The notes under the pieces: model-generated
Told to the model about the DNA's origin: nothing
Databases searched by the model: none
What the model saw: only the letters and a program-made list of their open reading frames with translations
NCBI GenBank assembly: GCA_964438735.1
Contig: CAYTLW010000026.1
Span: forward strand, 9,827-73,826
Length of the DNA: 64,000 nucleotides
Direction of reading: 5' to 3'
Source of the DNA: CAYTLW01 sp964438735
Lineage (GTDB): Bacteria > Myxococcota_A > UBA9042
Program-made: the position numbers and the translations under genes
In this document: positions 30,606-39,105 of the stretch, one piece after another
How the letters are laid out: every line of letters starts with the position of its first letter
Position numbering within the stretch: position 1 is the first letter of the stretch

Positions 30606-30929
30606 ATGACGCTCGACGAGATGACCCGCATCGCCCAGATCGTCGGCCAGTTGCTGCTCAGCGACATGGCCCTGACTTCAGAGGAGAGCGAGTTCCTCGA
30701 CGCGCTGATGAATCGCTACGCGTTGGACGACGAGGCGCGGACGGCCGTCTTCAGCGGCGTGAATTTAGGTGACGATCCGGCCGAACGCGTGGCTGCGTTG
30801 TCCGTCGAAGCACGCCGGGAGCTGCTCGAGGTGCTGCGACAAGCGGCCGACGCCGACGGGGTGGTTGAGCCGGCCGAAGCGCGCCTCATCGCCAAGGTTC
30901 AGCAGGCGGTCACGGCGGCTGGCGGCTGA
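30606..30929 (+). CDS. TerB/DjlA-like small helical protein
   Basis: The 107-residue all-helical protein resembles a stand-alone TerB (tellurite-resistance/co-chaperone) domain: VGQLLLSDMALTSEESEFLDALMNRYALDD near the start and an acidic second half, LRQAADADGVVEPAEARLI, in the place where TerB proteins have an Asp/Glu-rich metal-binding motif (ADGxxxxxE). GGAGG lies 7 nt before ATG 30606; a TTG immediately upstream is also possible. It is flanked by the cysteine-repeat lipoprotein upstream and convergent with the DUF350 operon. No other tellurite-resistance gene is near, so resistance should not be assumed. Confidence 0.65.
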   Translation: MTLDEMTRIAQIVGQLLLSDMALTSEESEFLDALMNRYALDDEARTAVFSGVNLGDDPAERVAALSVEARRELLEVLRQAADADGVVEPAEARLIAKVQQAVTAAGG

Positions 30930-30961
30930 GTCGCACGGTAGAACCGCGACGCGTGCTCTGA

Positions 30962-31630
30962 TCAGGTCGGTTTTGCGGTGCCCAACGCCAGGATATCGGC
31001 CTCGTCGACACGCTTGCCCAGGTAGAAGTTCATCCACTCGGCCTGCTCGACGACTTCGACGGCCAGGTAGTGTTCACCCTGTTCGTCTTCGCGGAAGTAG
31101 TTGTACGTGAACACCCGCGCCTGCCGGTGCTCCCAGTCGGCGCCAAAGATGCGCACCTGGGCTTCAGAGACGAACTCCTTGGCGAAGTCGATGTCATTGG
31201 CCTGCCCATCGTCGGTCTCGATGGTTCGGCGGAGGGTCTCCTCCTCGTCCAATACGTCGAGCAGGTTCTCGTCCAGCGGCGAGTCGTCGACCAGCTCGAA
31301 GAGGGAGACCGTGCGGGGCTCAGAGCCAACTCCGGGCATCACTTCCAGCAGGACCACGTCGTTGGCCTCCATGCGCTTGAGCCCGTAGCGCACGTAGTCG
31401 GGATCGCCATGTGGGGAGTGAAACCACAGCACCATGTCGACGGTGAAGCCGGTCTGTTCGAGGAATCCGATCTCGACCACGTCCTCGGGCAGCAGGCCGA
31501 GCGGATTGTAGGCGCGGCCGATCTGGCGCTCCCAGGTCTCCTTGGCGCGACTGCGCGCCCAACCTGTCTTCAAGCGCTGCCACGCGGTCTGGCCCTTCGG
31601 GTCCCCGAGCATGACCTCTCGCAAACCCAT
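30962..31630 (-). CDS. Unknown acidic protein, possibly DUF2491-like
   Basis: The 222-residue soluble protein is strongly acidic in its middle. By eye it fits the DUF2491 (YjfK) pattern: a DPL-like NPLGLLPEDVVEI early, a long beta region, and a terminal YLAVEVVEQAEWMNFYLG-type strand ending in a DEADILAL segment; its length also fits. YjfK genes are usually next to YjfL, a DUF350 protein, which is exactly the third gene of this operon. That context raises the likelihood, but I would not exclude a DUF4178-type domain. It is the last gene of a three-gene minus-strand operon (33461 to 30962), 27 nt after the Arg/Gly-rich protein. No predicted signal peptide. Confidence 0.55.
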   Translation of the reverse strand: MGLREVMLGDPKGQTAWQRLKTGWARSRAKETWERQIGRAYNPLGLLPEDVVEIGFLEQTGFTVDMVLWFHSPHGDPDYVRYGLKRMEANDVVLLEVMPGVGSEPRTVSLFELVDDSPLDENLLDVLDEEETLRRTIETDDGQANDIDFAKEFVSEAQVRIFGADWEHRQARVFTYNYFREDEQGEHYLAVEVVEQAEWMNFYLGKRVDEADILALGTAKPT

Positions 31631-31657
31631 CTGACCCCCTTCACCCCGGCCCGCGCC

Positions 31658-32596
31658 TCACCAGCGGCGGATGAACAGGCCGTAGAATAGCAGGGCGAGA
31701 CCGGCAAGTCCGAAAAGCACCCACAACGTGCCCAGCGGCTCCTCTGCGGCCTCGGCGACGGCTGACTGGCCCGGTGGCGCCTCTTCGGCGTAGAACTCGG
31801 TCTGGTTCTTCTCCACGTAGTCCTTGGCATAGGCCAGGTCGGGATCGACGCCTTCTGGGAGGTAATTCGGATCGCGTTTGACCCCCTGCGATTCCAACTC
31901 GCCGACGCGCTTTTCCAGCTTGGCCAGCTCCTCTTTCTGCATCAGGTTCTCCTGACGCAGGGCGCGCTGGATCCCGGGATCGTGCCAGTGGTGGTACCAG
32001 AACATGTGGCTGACGGTGCTGAGGAAGAATACATCCCAGATGCCCACGCGGCCCATGCCCCAGCCCCAGGTGCCCCAGCGGCGGCCGCCGTAATAGTGGC
32101 GATTGATCACCGTCGTCGGTCGCCGATGGCGCTGCTGGAAGGCGGTGGCCCGCTGGGCCCTGTTGCTGCGTCCGGTGCGCTGGCCGAGCATTCGGTGGCC
32201 GCGGCTGTTGCGACGCGGCGCGCGGGTGCCGGTGAGCGGACGTTTGCCGCGCTGGAAGGCGGTCCCACGACTGCTGCGACGGTTGCCGAAGAGCCCGCCC
32301 TTGCGCTTGTAGCCGCCCGCTCGGGCGCTGCCCCAACCACTGGACCGGCGGGTTCGCGTCGGCGAGCGCCGGAAACGGAATCCGCGCGAGCGCCCGCCGA
32401 ATGAACGACGGCCGAGGGAACGCGAAAAGCCGCCGCCCCTTCGCGCCAGGGCCTCGTCGGGCCAGGACGTGGGCACGATCATCAGCAGGGCCAGGCCGGC
32501 GATCGTGCCGAGGCCGAGGCGTCTCCGCAATCGCCCGGCAGCGCGGGAGGCGGGGCTCGGTGCGGGCGGGATGTCGTTGGGCTCGACGTTCATCAT
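31658..32596 (-). CDS. Arg/Gly/Ser-rich membrane protein with coiled coil
   Basis: The 312-residue protein is unrecognised as a whole. It begins with an N-terminal hydrophobic segment (LGLGTIAGLALLMIVPTSW). A very basic Arg/Gly/Ser-rich tract (about 52-165), low in predicted structure, follows, then HYYGGRRWGTWGWG and an aromatic HMFWYHHWHD patch. An acidic helical stretch (about 205-245), possibly a coiled coil, and a C-terminal transmembrane helix (LWVLFGLAGLALLFYGLF, ending FIRRW) complete it. The basic segment would lie either in the periplasm or against the membrane surface. It starts 10 nt after the DUF350 stop and is followed by the DUF2491-like gene, so all three are likely one unit acting at the membrane. 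An RG-rich tract can also bind nucleic acid; this is only a possibility. Confidence 0.65.
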   Translation of the reverse strand: MMNVEPNDIPPAPSPASRAAGRLRRRLGLGTIAGLALLMIVPTSWPDEALARRGGGFSRSLGRRSFGGRSRGFRFRRSPTRTRRSSGWGSARAGGYKRKGGLFGNRRSSRGTAFQRGKRPLTGTRAPRRNSRGHRMLGQRTGRSNRAQRATAFQQRHRRPTTVINRHYYGGRRWGTWGWGMGRVGIWDVFFLSTVSHMFWYHHWHDPGIQRALRQENLMQKEELAKLEKRVGELESQGVKRDPNYLPEGVDPDLAYAKDYVEKNQTEFYAEEAPPGQSAVAEAAEEPLGTLWVLFGLAGLALLFYGLFIRRW

Positions 32597-32606
32597 GGCG
32601 AGCTCC

Positions 32607-33461
32607 TCAAGTCAGGAAGTAGGCGAGCATCTCGGCGCCGACCACAAAGGAAGTGGCCTCGATGAGGCCCGCGCCGGTGTTGCGGTCGACAGAAATCTCG
32701 TCTGCCAGGCGGGTGCCGGGCATCAGCAGCAGGTCGGTCAGCGCCCGCAACAGCCAGAGCAGCACCACGCTGACCGCGAGATAGAGACCGACCGATTGCA
32801 GGTCGTTGGCCCAGGAGCCGAACTCGCCGTGAAGGGCGGCTTCCACCGTAATGCCGACCGCCAGCAACATGCCGGCCAGCGGCAGACCTGCGGCCAGGTT
32901 GCCGCTTCGGATCTCGGCCAGGTCGTCGTAGGGGGTAATTCGCTGGTAGAGCAGCGCGATCCCCACCAGGGCCACCTGACCAAGCCCAACCCAGGCCAGG
33001 CAGACCAGCAGGTCGTTGTCGTGGCCAAGAGCGCCGCGGATGACCAGTCCCGTAGCGATGGCGCTGGCAGCGCGCCCCACCGCCAACGCGACATTGCGGC
33101 GCTCGTTCAACTCGGCGTGATCGTCCAACCCGCGGAAGATGGCCTTGTCGGTGATCCAGTCGTTGACAACCAGGCAGCCGATGACCAGCAGGCCGACCTC
33201 CGCGATGTCGGCGGCCTGGCCGGCCCAGCTCTCCGCCGAGATGAGGATCGAACCGACCAGTCCCAGGGTCAGGGCCAGGATGTAGCCGGCCAGGTCGATG
33301 GCGGCGGCGGGGTTGTCCTTGACCGTGATGAGTTCGGCGGTCTTGTAGCCCCGCGCCAGCGCCAGGCCATCGCGCAGCAATTTGCCCACCAGCAGAATCG
33401 CCAGGGCTTCGACCACGAAGGATGCCCGTCTGGCGACATCCCAGATGTCGATCGCCTCCAT
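32607..33461 (-). CDS. DUF350-family polytopic membrane protein
   Basis: The 284-residue protein has about eight hydrophobic helices in two similar halves, each with polar residues within the membrane (LAGYILALTLGLVGSILI and LAAGLPLAGMLLAVGIT). This doubled four-helix layout, with a conserved-looking N-terminal VVEALAILLVGKLLRD, is typical of DUF350 proteins (E. coli YjfL relatives), membrane proteins of unknown function. The start is ATG 33461 with a strong CAGGAGGCAAC site, and it is the first gene of the operon with the RG-rich and DUF2491-like genes. The frame is open farther upstream but has no signal. Confidence 0.75.
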   Translation of the reverse strand: MEAIDIWDVARRASFVVEALAILLVGKLLRDGLALARGYKTAELITVKDNPAAAIDLAGYILALTLGLVGSILISAESWAGQAADIAEVGLLVIGCLVVNDWITDKAIFRGLDDHAELNERRNVALAVGRAASAIATGLVIRGALGHDNDLLVCLAWVGLGQVALVGIALLYQRITPYDDLAEIRSGNLAAGLPLAGMLLAVGITVEAALHGEFGSWANDLQSVGLYLAVSVVLLWLLRALTDLLLMPGTRLADEISVDRNTGAGLIEATSFVVGAEMLAYFLT

Positions 33462-33569
33462 GTTGCCTCCTGGCGACCACGCGGGCCGCGTTGCCCACGT
33501 AAGGCGAGCGCAGTCTGCTTGGCAAGGTCTGTGGCCCTCCCGTCGCGCCGCCAACCACGCTCCGCCACC

Positions 33570-33599
33570 TTGCCGAGAGGGCTGCGCGAACCGTAGGAT
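33570..33599 (+). promoter_or_regulatory. Putative promoter, leaderless type
   Basis: TTGCCG (33570-33575) and TAGGAT (33594-33599) are separated by 18 nt. The -10 box ends 7 nt before ATG 33607, so the transcript would begin about at the start codon. Confidence 0.45.
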
Positions 33600-33606
33600 C
33601 CCGTCT

Positions 33607-34512
33607 ATGGCTTGTCCTTCCCGCCGACGCCAGCCGCTCCCTCTTCGCCTAGCGGCGGCGCTGCTGCTGTGCGCGGTGCTGATTGCGCCCGGCTGCGCGC
33701 TGGTGGAGTCCGCCGCAGAGGTGACCATCGGCAAGGGCCAGCTGCCCGCGGTGGACCTGTCCTTCGAACTGCCCAAGGTGGACGACCTGCTGGCTGGGGG
33801 ACTGCCCTCCGAAGTAGCCGGTCAGCCGGCGACAGGCGTGCCGACCTCCCTGGAAGCGACCACCCTGGGCCACGTGCAGGGACTGCTGGGTTTGACCGGC
33901 GCCTGTCGACTGGACCACCCCATGCCAGAGGCGGACAGCGCTGAGGACAAAACGCTCTCGGACGTGCGCGTGGACATCGTGACCTGCCCCGAAGGCGGCT
34001 GGTGTGCCGCCTGGTGCGAGGGCAATTCGGGGCTGATGTTGCGCTTCGGCGCCGAGATGACGTTTATCGACGACGAACAGGCGGCCAACGTCCGCAAGCA
34101 GCTCACCGCCGAGGTGGGCGATGCCATCGCTCAGATCCGATTTCGATTCAAAAATCTGTCCCTGCGGGCCGGCGATCGCGACGCGGCGGAGACGCTGAAG
34201 CTGGTGGAGCGCTTCGACATCGAGCTGCTCGACCTGGCCGGCGGCAAGTCGCAGCTGTTGCAGCGACACCACCTCGAGACGCTCCAGGATGGCGAGACCA
34301 TGCGCCTGGAGCTGGATCCGAACAGCGGCGTGACGGAGCACATCCGCGGTCTGTTGGAGCAGGGCAAGGGAATCCGTTTGCGCATCCGGGCCACACTGGT
34401 CGTCGACCAGGGCGATCTCATCGCCTGGCAGGTCAGCGGCACGCGGTTGGATGTGTCGCTTCAGCCGGAGATCGTGCTCAGCACCGTCAGCCTGGCCAAG
34501 GGTTTCCTGTAG
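33607..34512 (+). CDS. Lipoprotein of unknown function
   Basis: The 301-residue protein has a strong lipoprotein signal: a basic n-region (ACPSRRRQPLPLR), a long hydrophobic core, and APGC as lipobox. The mature part begins with ELPKVDDLLAGGLPSEV. A paired-cysteine region (TCPEGGWCAAWCEG) occupies the middle, and the C-terminal half is regular beta-sheet-like (IRFRFKNLSLRAGDR, FDIELLDLAGGKSQLL, GIRLRIRATLVVDQGDL). It has a lipid-binding or Ig-like look but is not recognised. No Shine-Dalgarno site precedes ATG 33607; a TTGCCG/TAGGAT promoter ends 7 nt before it. It converges with the NACHT gene, with 27 nt between stops. Confidence 0.65.
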   Translation: MACPSRRRQPLPLRLAAALLLCAVLIAPGCALVESAAEVTIGKGQLPAVDLSFELPKVDDLLAGGLPSEVAGQPATGVPTSLEATTLGHVQGLLGLTGACRLDHPMPEADSAEDKTLSDVRVDIVTCPEGGWCAAWCEGNSGLMLRFGAEMTFIDDEQAANVRKQLTAEVGDAIAQIRFRFKNLSLRAGDRDAAETLKLVERFDIELLDLAGGKSQLLQRHHLETLQDGETMRLELDPNSGVTEHIRGLLEQGKGIRLRIRATLVVDQGDLIAWQVSGTRLDVSLQPEIVLSTVSLAKGFL

Positions 34513-34539
34513 GGTTCGACGCCGCCTCTGCGACCTGGA

Positions 34540-36180
34540 TCACGGCTTGGGCCGAGTGGCCTCGTGGCGGGTCGCCTCCGGCAGCGCCTGCCACAGCTTG
34601 TCCAACTCCTTGCGGGCACACGCCTTGATGCCGGATGCGCCAGCTCTCTGCCGGGCGGCATGCAGCAGCCGGGCGCGGTCGACACCATCGGGCAGGCCGA
34701 AATCCAGCAGCAGGTTCAAGCGTCCGGGCACCGCTCGCTCGCAGAGCCGATCCGCCACCTCCAGGGCGCACTGACGACCGCGCGGCAGCCCGAGGAAGAA
34801 GCCGGCGATCTCGTTGCATTCGTCCAGCGAGTCCCCGGCGATCACCTGGGCGCAGCCAGCGGCGCCCTTGCCGGTCAGCTGGCGATCCAATCGACGCGCC
34901 AGGAAGAGGTCCGCGATGCTCTGGTTGGCGAAATACCAGGCTTGCTCGCCGCTGACCTGGGTGAACAAGGTGGACTGCAGCAGGGCCTGGCAGCGAGCCC
35001 TCCGCGCCGCTTCGCCCCCCTTACCAACCCGTGCCAGGCATTCGGGCAAGGTCAAGGAGACCGTGCGGGAGTCCGGTCGAATGCTGCCGGCATCGATCAT
35101 GGCATCGACCAGCTCCAACGCCTCGGCCGGTCCAATGTCCTGGCCCACCAGGTCGTCCAGCAGCAGGGTGTCCAGGTAGGCCTGGTAGATACCGGCCCGA
35201 TTGCGCTGCAGCCGGCCGCCCGCGCGGGCTGCCAGTTTGGCTTCGGTGTGTACCCGCGCCAGTGATCGCACCACTGCCAGGTCACGCCAGGTTGACAGGT
35301 GCGGGAAGACACAGGCAGCGCCGGTGCCGGACTTTCGGTCGAGTTCGTAGCGGGCGACGAATTTGCGCAGAGCGGTCGCCCGGTCGTCGCCCGGGCCGCC
35401 ACCACGGAGGATTCGCTGCACCTCGGCGCATGGCAGCGGTGGCACTTCAACCCGCGCCTGCAGCCCCTGGAGGCCGTAGGCGTCGCGGAATACCGGTGGC
35501 CGCGCCAGCACCACCAGGCGCATGTCGGCCATGGCCGCCAAGGAGGTCTTGATGTCGCGCAGCAGGCGCGGTCGCTGGCTCAGCGCGACCTCGTCCAGCC
35601 CGTCGAGCAGCAGCAACCAGGGTCGGCCGGCCATGGCCTTGTCGATGGCGGCTTTCGGGTCGGCGCCGACCAGCTTCATGCGTTTCGCCGCGCCGTTCAG
35701 AATCAGGTTGGCCGCCTCCGGGGCGCTCTTCATGGTGGGCACCACATCCCACGCCAGGGCCAGGCGAACCACGCGCGCGCTGCCGCAGACACTGGCTTGC
35801 ACCATCCGGGCCAGCTCGCTCTTGCCGACACCGCCGCGGCCGAGCACGAAGACGCTGCGCAATCGGCCATCGGACAGGGCTGCCGTGAGGCCCGCCTCGG
35901 GCAAGGTCTGGCCAGCGCGAACCGTGGCGTCTTTGGCCGGCCATGCCTGCACACGCAGGGTGACGGGGCGGTACCTGCCGGCGCGCACGCTCTGGGCGTG
36001 GGTCGCGCCGAGCGAGTAGCAGGCCTGGTTATAGGCGATCTCCGCCCCAGCGGCGTTCGGTGGCGCCTTGGCGCGGGTCTTGTTGACAGCCTCGCCACCG
36101 CCGCATCCCGTGGCCCAAACGGCCAGGGCGACGGCGAGCAGGGCAGCGCATGGCAGATGACTGCAGGTCGGGGGGATCAT
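34540..36180 (-). CDS. NACHT-type NTPase with N-terminal hydrophobic segment
   Basis: The 546-residue protein has Walker A GRGGVGKS (114-121) and Walker B LLLLDGLDE (189-197), the latter in the form seen in NACHT/STAND proteins, and a following MRLVVLARPPVF sensor-like strand. The C-terminal half is helical with a regular spacing. At the N-terminus, MIPPTCSHLPCAALL leads into a hydrophobic helix and a GC that reads like a lipobox (WATGCGGGE). The n-region lacks Lys or Arg while NKTRAK follows the helix, which by the positive-inside rule favours N-out/C-in, that is a membrane-tethered cytoplasmic ATPase. The start at 36180 has GGAG 9 nt upstream; a Met 19 codons earlier would add positive charges. 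It is divergent from the amine oxidase. No defence gene is adjacent. Confidence 0.7.
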   Translation of the reverse strand: MIPPTCSHLPCAALLAVALAVWATGCGGGEAVNKTRAKAPPNAAGAEIAYNQACYSLGATHAQSVRAGRYRPVTLRVQAWPAKDATVRAGQTLPEAGLTAALSDGRLRSVFVLGRGGVGKSELARMVQASVCGSARVVRLALAWDVVPTMKSAPEAANLILNGAAKRMKLVGADPKAAIDKAMAGRPWLLLLDGLDEVALSQRPRLLRDIKTSLAAMADMRLVVLARPPVFRDAYGLQGLQARVEVPPLPCAEVQRILRGGGPGDDRATALRKFVARYELDRKSGTGAACVFPHLSTWRDLAVVRSLARVHTEAKLAARAGGRLQRNRAGIYQAYLDTLLLDDLVGQDIGPAEALELVDAMIDAGSIRPDSRTVSLTLPECLARVGKGGEAARRARCQALLQSTLFTQVSGEQAWYFANQSIADLFLARRLDRQLTGKGAAGCAQVIAGDSLDECNEIAGFFLGLPRGRQCALEVADRLCERAVPGRLNLLLDFGLPDGVDRARLLHAARQRAGASGIKACARKELDKLWQALPEATRHEATRPKP

Positions 36181-36222
36181 CGGGTCGCGCTCCGCGGGCT
36201 GGGCGTTCAGCTTGAGAGCGGC

Positions 36223-36228
36223 GATACT
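36223..36228 (+). promoter_or_regulatory. Putative -10 element (GATACT)
   Basis: GATACT ends 7 nt before ATG 36236 of the amine oxidase gene, which has no ribosome binding site. No -35 box stands out. Confidence 0.25.
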
Positions 36229-36235
36229 AACACCC

Positions 36236-37843
36236 ATGAGCCATCACAAGCGAGGGGCTGGGCGGACGTTGGGGATGGCGGCGCTCGGTCGCGCCATGGC
36301 CCGGCGAGGAGACGACTTGCGGGCGGCACGGCCCTCTTCGGCCGCCGAGACTGGCGCCTCGAGACGGGCCTTTCTTCGTGACGCGATGACGGGTGCTGCA
36401 GCACTCTGCTGGACGGGTTGCGCCGGCGCCAACCTGCGCGCTGGCGGCATGGGCCGGTCGGCCCGTGTGGCGGTGGTCGGCGCCGGACTTGCCGGGCTGA
36501 CCTGCGCCTGGAACCTGCACAGGGGCCGCGCCAACGTCACTTTGTACGAGGCCAGCGCACGGCTGGGTGGCCGAGTGCTCACCGCCCGGAACGAGCCCGC
36601 CGCCGGCATGGTGCTGGAGCTGGGCGGCTCCTTCATCAACAGCGACCACCACGCGATCCGGGCGTTGTGCAAGGCGGTCGGGCTCCCCTTGGTCGACCTG
36701 TATGGCCTGGGCAAGAACCTGGACGACATCGGCTGGATCAGCGGCGAGCTGCGCGATCCGGACGACTTCGACCGACAGGTGGCGCCCCTCGCGGCCCGCA
36801 TCGAGCGCGACGCCGAGCACATGGATGAGGCTGGCGGCTTGCGCGGTCCGGTGGCGGCTTCGCTCGATCGTCTGTCCATGGCCGCCTACCTGGATCGGAT
36901 CGGTGCCTCGGGATGGCTTCGCCGCTGGCTCGAGATGACCTATATCTCGGAGTTTGGTCTCGACCCTGGCGACCAGAGCGCGCTGAACCTCGTGACCATG
37001 GTCAGTGGCGACGGGGAGGAGCTGGATCTGCTCGGTGGCAGCGATGAGCGCTACCGCATCGCTGGCGGAATGGGCGCGCTGATCGACCGCCTCGCCAAGC
37101 CGCTCGGCGACCGGGTCGTGACCGGCTCCGAGCTGCTGGCGATTCGACCGGCGGGCCGCGCCATGGCGCTCAGTTTCGCCGGCAAGGGCGGGCAGCCGGC
37201 GACAGAGGTGATCGCCGACTTCGTGGTGTTGACCCTGCCCTTCAGCGTCTTGCGTGGCGTGCGCATCGACGTGCCCCTGCCCGCGCCCAAACGCCGCGCT
37301 ATCGCGCAGCTGGGGTACGGCAACAACGCCAAACTCATCCTCGGCTTCCACAAGCCCATCTGGCGACAATCGGGACGCAGCGGTGAGGCCGTCACAGACA
37401 CGGCGTTGCAGATGACCTGGGATGCGTGCCCCTGGCACCAGGGGCCGGGCGCTGCGCTGACCCTCTACCTGGGCGGCGCGGTCGGCAAAGCGCTCGGTGA
37501 AGACGGACCGGACGCCGCGGCGGCGCGGGTGGCGGCTGCGCTGGAGAAGGTCTTCCCCGGCGCCGGCGCAGCGCGCAGCGCCTTCCACGTACACGCCCCC
37601 TGGCCGCGCTATCGCTGGTCCAAGGGCAGCTACTCCTGCTATCGACCTGGCCAGTGGTCTTCCATCCGCGGCCACGAAGGCGGGCACGTCGGCAACTTAT
37701 GGTTTGCTGGAGAGCACTGCGACCCCGCCCATCAAGGCTATATGAACGGCGCCGTGCTCACCGGCGGTCGGGCGGCAAACGCCATCTTGAAGCGGCTGGG
37801 GCTGACCAGGCCGCTGGTGCCCCTGCCACTCAAGGTCGGTTGA
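36236..37843 (+). CDS. Tat-exported flavin amine oxidase
   Basis: The 535-residue protein has an unusual long N-terminus containing the twin-arginine motif SRRAFLRD and a hydrophobic stretch (TGAAALCWTGCAG), so it is probably exported folded with its cofactor. The FAD-binding GAGLAGLTCAW motif follows at about residue 83, then LGGRVLTARN. The C-terminus WFAGEHCDPAHQGYMNGAVLTGGRAAN is the hallmark of the amine oxidase family (monoamine oxidase and relatives). Substrate unknown. The start is the first Met after a GATACT box, 7 nt away and with no ribosome binding site; a Met 12 codons in (GMAALGR) is the alternative. It is divergent from the NACHT gene with 55 nt between, so their promoters overlap. 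Confidence 0.85.
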   Translation: MSHHKRGAGRTLGMAALGRAMARRGDDLRAARPSSAAETGASRRAFLRDAMTGAAALCWTGCAGANLRAGGMGRSARVAVVGAGLAGLTCAWNLHRGRANVTLYEASARLGGRVLTARNEPAAGMVLELGGSFINSDHHAIRALCKAVGLPLVDLYGLGKNLDDIGWISGELRDPDDFDRQVAPLAARIERDAEHMDEAGGLRGPVAASLDRLSMAAYLDRIGASGWLRRWLEMTYISEFGLDPGDQSALNLVTMVSGDGEELDLLGGSDERYRIAGGMGALIDRLAKPLGDRVVTGSELLAIRPAGRAMALSFAGKGGQPATEVIADFVVLTLPFSVLRGVRIDVPLPAPKRRAIAQLGYGNNAKLILGFHKPIWRQSGRSGEAVTDTALQMTWDACPWHQGPGAALTLYLGGAVGKALGEDGPDAAAARVAAALEKVFPGAGAARSAFHVHAPWPRYRWSKGSYSCYRPGQWSSIRGHEGGHVGNLWFAGEHCDPAHQGYMNGAVLTGGRAANAILKRLGLTRPLVPLPLKVG

Positions 37844-37864
37844 CCGGGTCGGCAGTCGACGAGC

Positions 37865-38581
37865 CTACGGCGCAGCGCGATGCTCCGCGCGCAAACGACG
37901 ACGCAGCGCCAGCACCTCGGCCGCCACCCGCTGAATCCGCGCTGCATTGGCGACCCGAGAACCGCCCCCATCGGACCGCTCCCGACTGGCGATCACCGCA
38001 TCGGCGACCCGATGTCCTTGCTGCAGCGCCCGGGCGATGAGCTCGAAACTGAAGAAGAAGGTATCGGCCGCGATGCGCTGCAATCCGATGTCATCGCGGG
38101 CCAGCGCCACCGGGAATAGATAGGTGCCTTCGAGCGCGAAGTCGACGCCCACAAGCAGCCGCATATAGAGCCGGAAGCCGCGCGAGATGGCCGTGCGCAG
38201 GGCGCTGTTGGGCCGATTGCCGTAGGTGGATAACACGATGGGCGCCTGCTTCAGCAGGGGCAGCATCTTGTCGAGCTCGGCGGGCGGAATCTGGCCGTCG
38301 GCCGCCAGCATGCAGAAGTGGCTCATACGCGCCGCCGCGATGCCGGTTCGAAGTCCGGCGCCCATGCCGCGATTGCGGTCGTGCTGCAGCAGGCGCAACC
38401 GAGGCTCGTCGGCGGCCATCTCGCGCACGATGGCGGCGCTGCCGTCGGTGGAGCCATCATCGACGACCAGTATCTCCCAGTCGCCCGACCAGCCACGGGC
38501 CCACTGCAGCGCCTCGTCTATCGTGCGACGAAGCGCCTGCTCTTCGTTCCAGCACAGGTAGATCAGCGACAGAGACGACAT
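37865..38581 (-). CDS. Family 2 glycosyltransferase
   Basis: The 238-residue protein has a GT-A fold: LSLIYLCWNEEQALRRTID at the start, then VVDDGSTDGSAAIVRE with the DDGS motif, and CMLAADGQIPPAEL, which would carry the metal-binding aspartate (D-x-Q rather than DxD). Members of this dolichol-phosphate-sugar-synthase-like group transfer a sugar from a nucleotide donor to a lipid or glycan. No transmembrane helix is evident, unlike polyprenyl-anchored relatives. It converges with the amine oxidase gene (21 nt between stops), and the heavy-metal-binding lipoprotein lies upstream on the same strand (43 nt). Donor and acceptor cannot be predicted. Confidence 0.8.
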   Translation of the reverse strand: MSSLSLIYLCWNEEQALRRTIDEALQWARGWSGDWEILVVDDGSTDGSAAIVREMAADEPRLRLLQHDRNRGMGAGLRTGIAAARMSHFCMLAADGQIPPAELDKMLPLLKQAPIVLSTYGNRPNSALRTAISRGFRLYMRLLVGVDFALEGTYLFPVALARDDIGLQRIAADTFFFSFELIARALQQGHRVADAVIASRERSDGGGSRVANAARIQRVAAEVLALRRRLRAEHRAAP

Positions 38582-38624
38582 CGAGCCCTTGCCGCAGGGC
38601 GGTCCCTGCGCATGCTTGGAGCGG

Positions 38625-38978
38625 CTACTCGTTGTGCTTGAGATCCATCTGGCAGCGGGGGCACTTGCCGTCCGCCTTGTCCAGGCGAGCGTAGTGCACG
38701 GTGCCCATGTCGCAGTACCATGCGCCCTTGGGCACCTTGTCCTTGGCGATGGGCGGGTCGAAGTTCGTTCCGGCGGCGGTCAATGTGACCCCCTTGGGAG
38801 CGGCTACGGCCTTGTCGGTCGCGCCCGCGGTGGCTGTCGCCGCCTCCGGTGCAGCCGCCGCCTTCTCAGCGACCTTTTCGGCCGCAGGCGCCTTGTCAGC
38901 GGCCGGAGCCTCGGTCTTCTTGCCACAGCCCACCAGCAGCAACGCGGTCAGGGCCAATATCACCGTGCACAATCTCAT
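38625..38978 (-). CDS. Small lipoprotein with heavy-metal-binding domain
   Basis: The 117-residue protein starts at ATG 38978 with a lipoprotein signal (ALLLVGCGKK) and an Ala/Glu/Lys linker. The last about 30 residues, WYCDMGTVHYARLDKADGK followed by CPRCQMDL, match the heavy-metal-binding domain of copper P-type ATPases and efflux adaptors (consensus YxCPMHPxxxxxxPGKCPxCGMxL), although the first Cys-Pro-Met-His is altered to CDMG. It could bind Cu, Zn or Hg at the outer face of the cell. No P-type ATPase or efflux gene is near. It precedes the GT2 gene on the same strand. The frame is open further upstream without a suitable start. Confidence 0.7.
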   Translation of the reverse strand: MRLCTVILALTALLLVGCGKKTEAPAADKAPAAEKVAEKAAAAPEAATATAGATDKAVAAPKGVTLTAAGTNFDPPIAKDKVPKGAWYCDMGTVHYARLDKADGKCPRCQMDLKHNE

Positions 38979-39105
38979 GTCTCCACTCCCTCTTGATTCC
39001 CCCATACCGGCAAAAGTAGCGCGTTCGACCCCGCCTGTCATCGCGCACCGGCTCGGTCGATGGGGAGCCGGGGGCGGTTATGCTACATTTCGGGCAGGAG
39101 GAATG

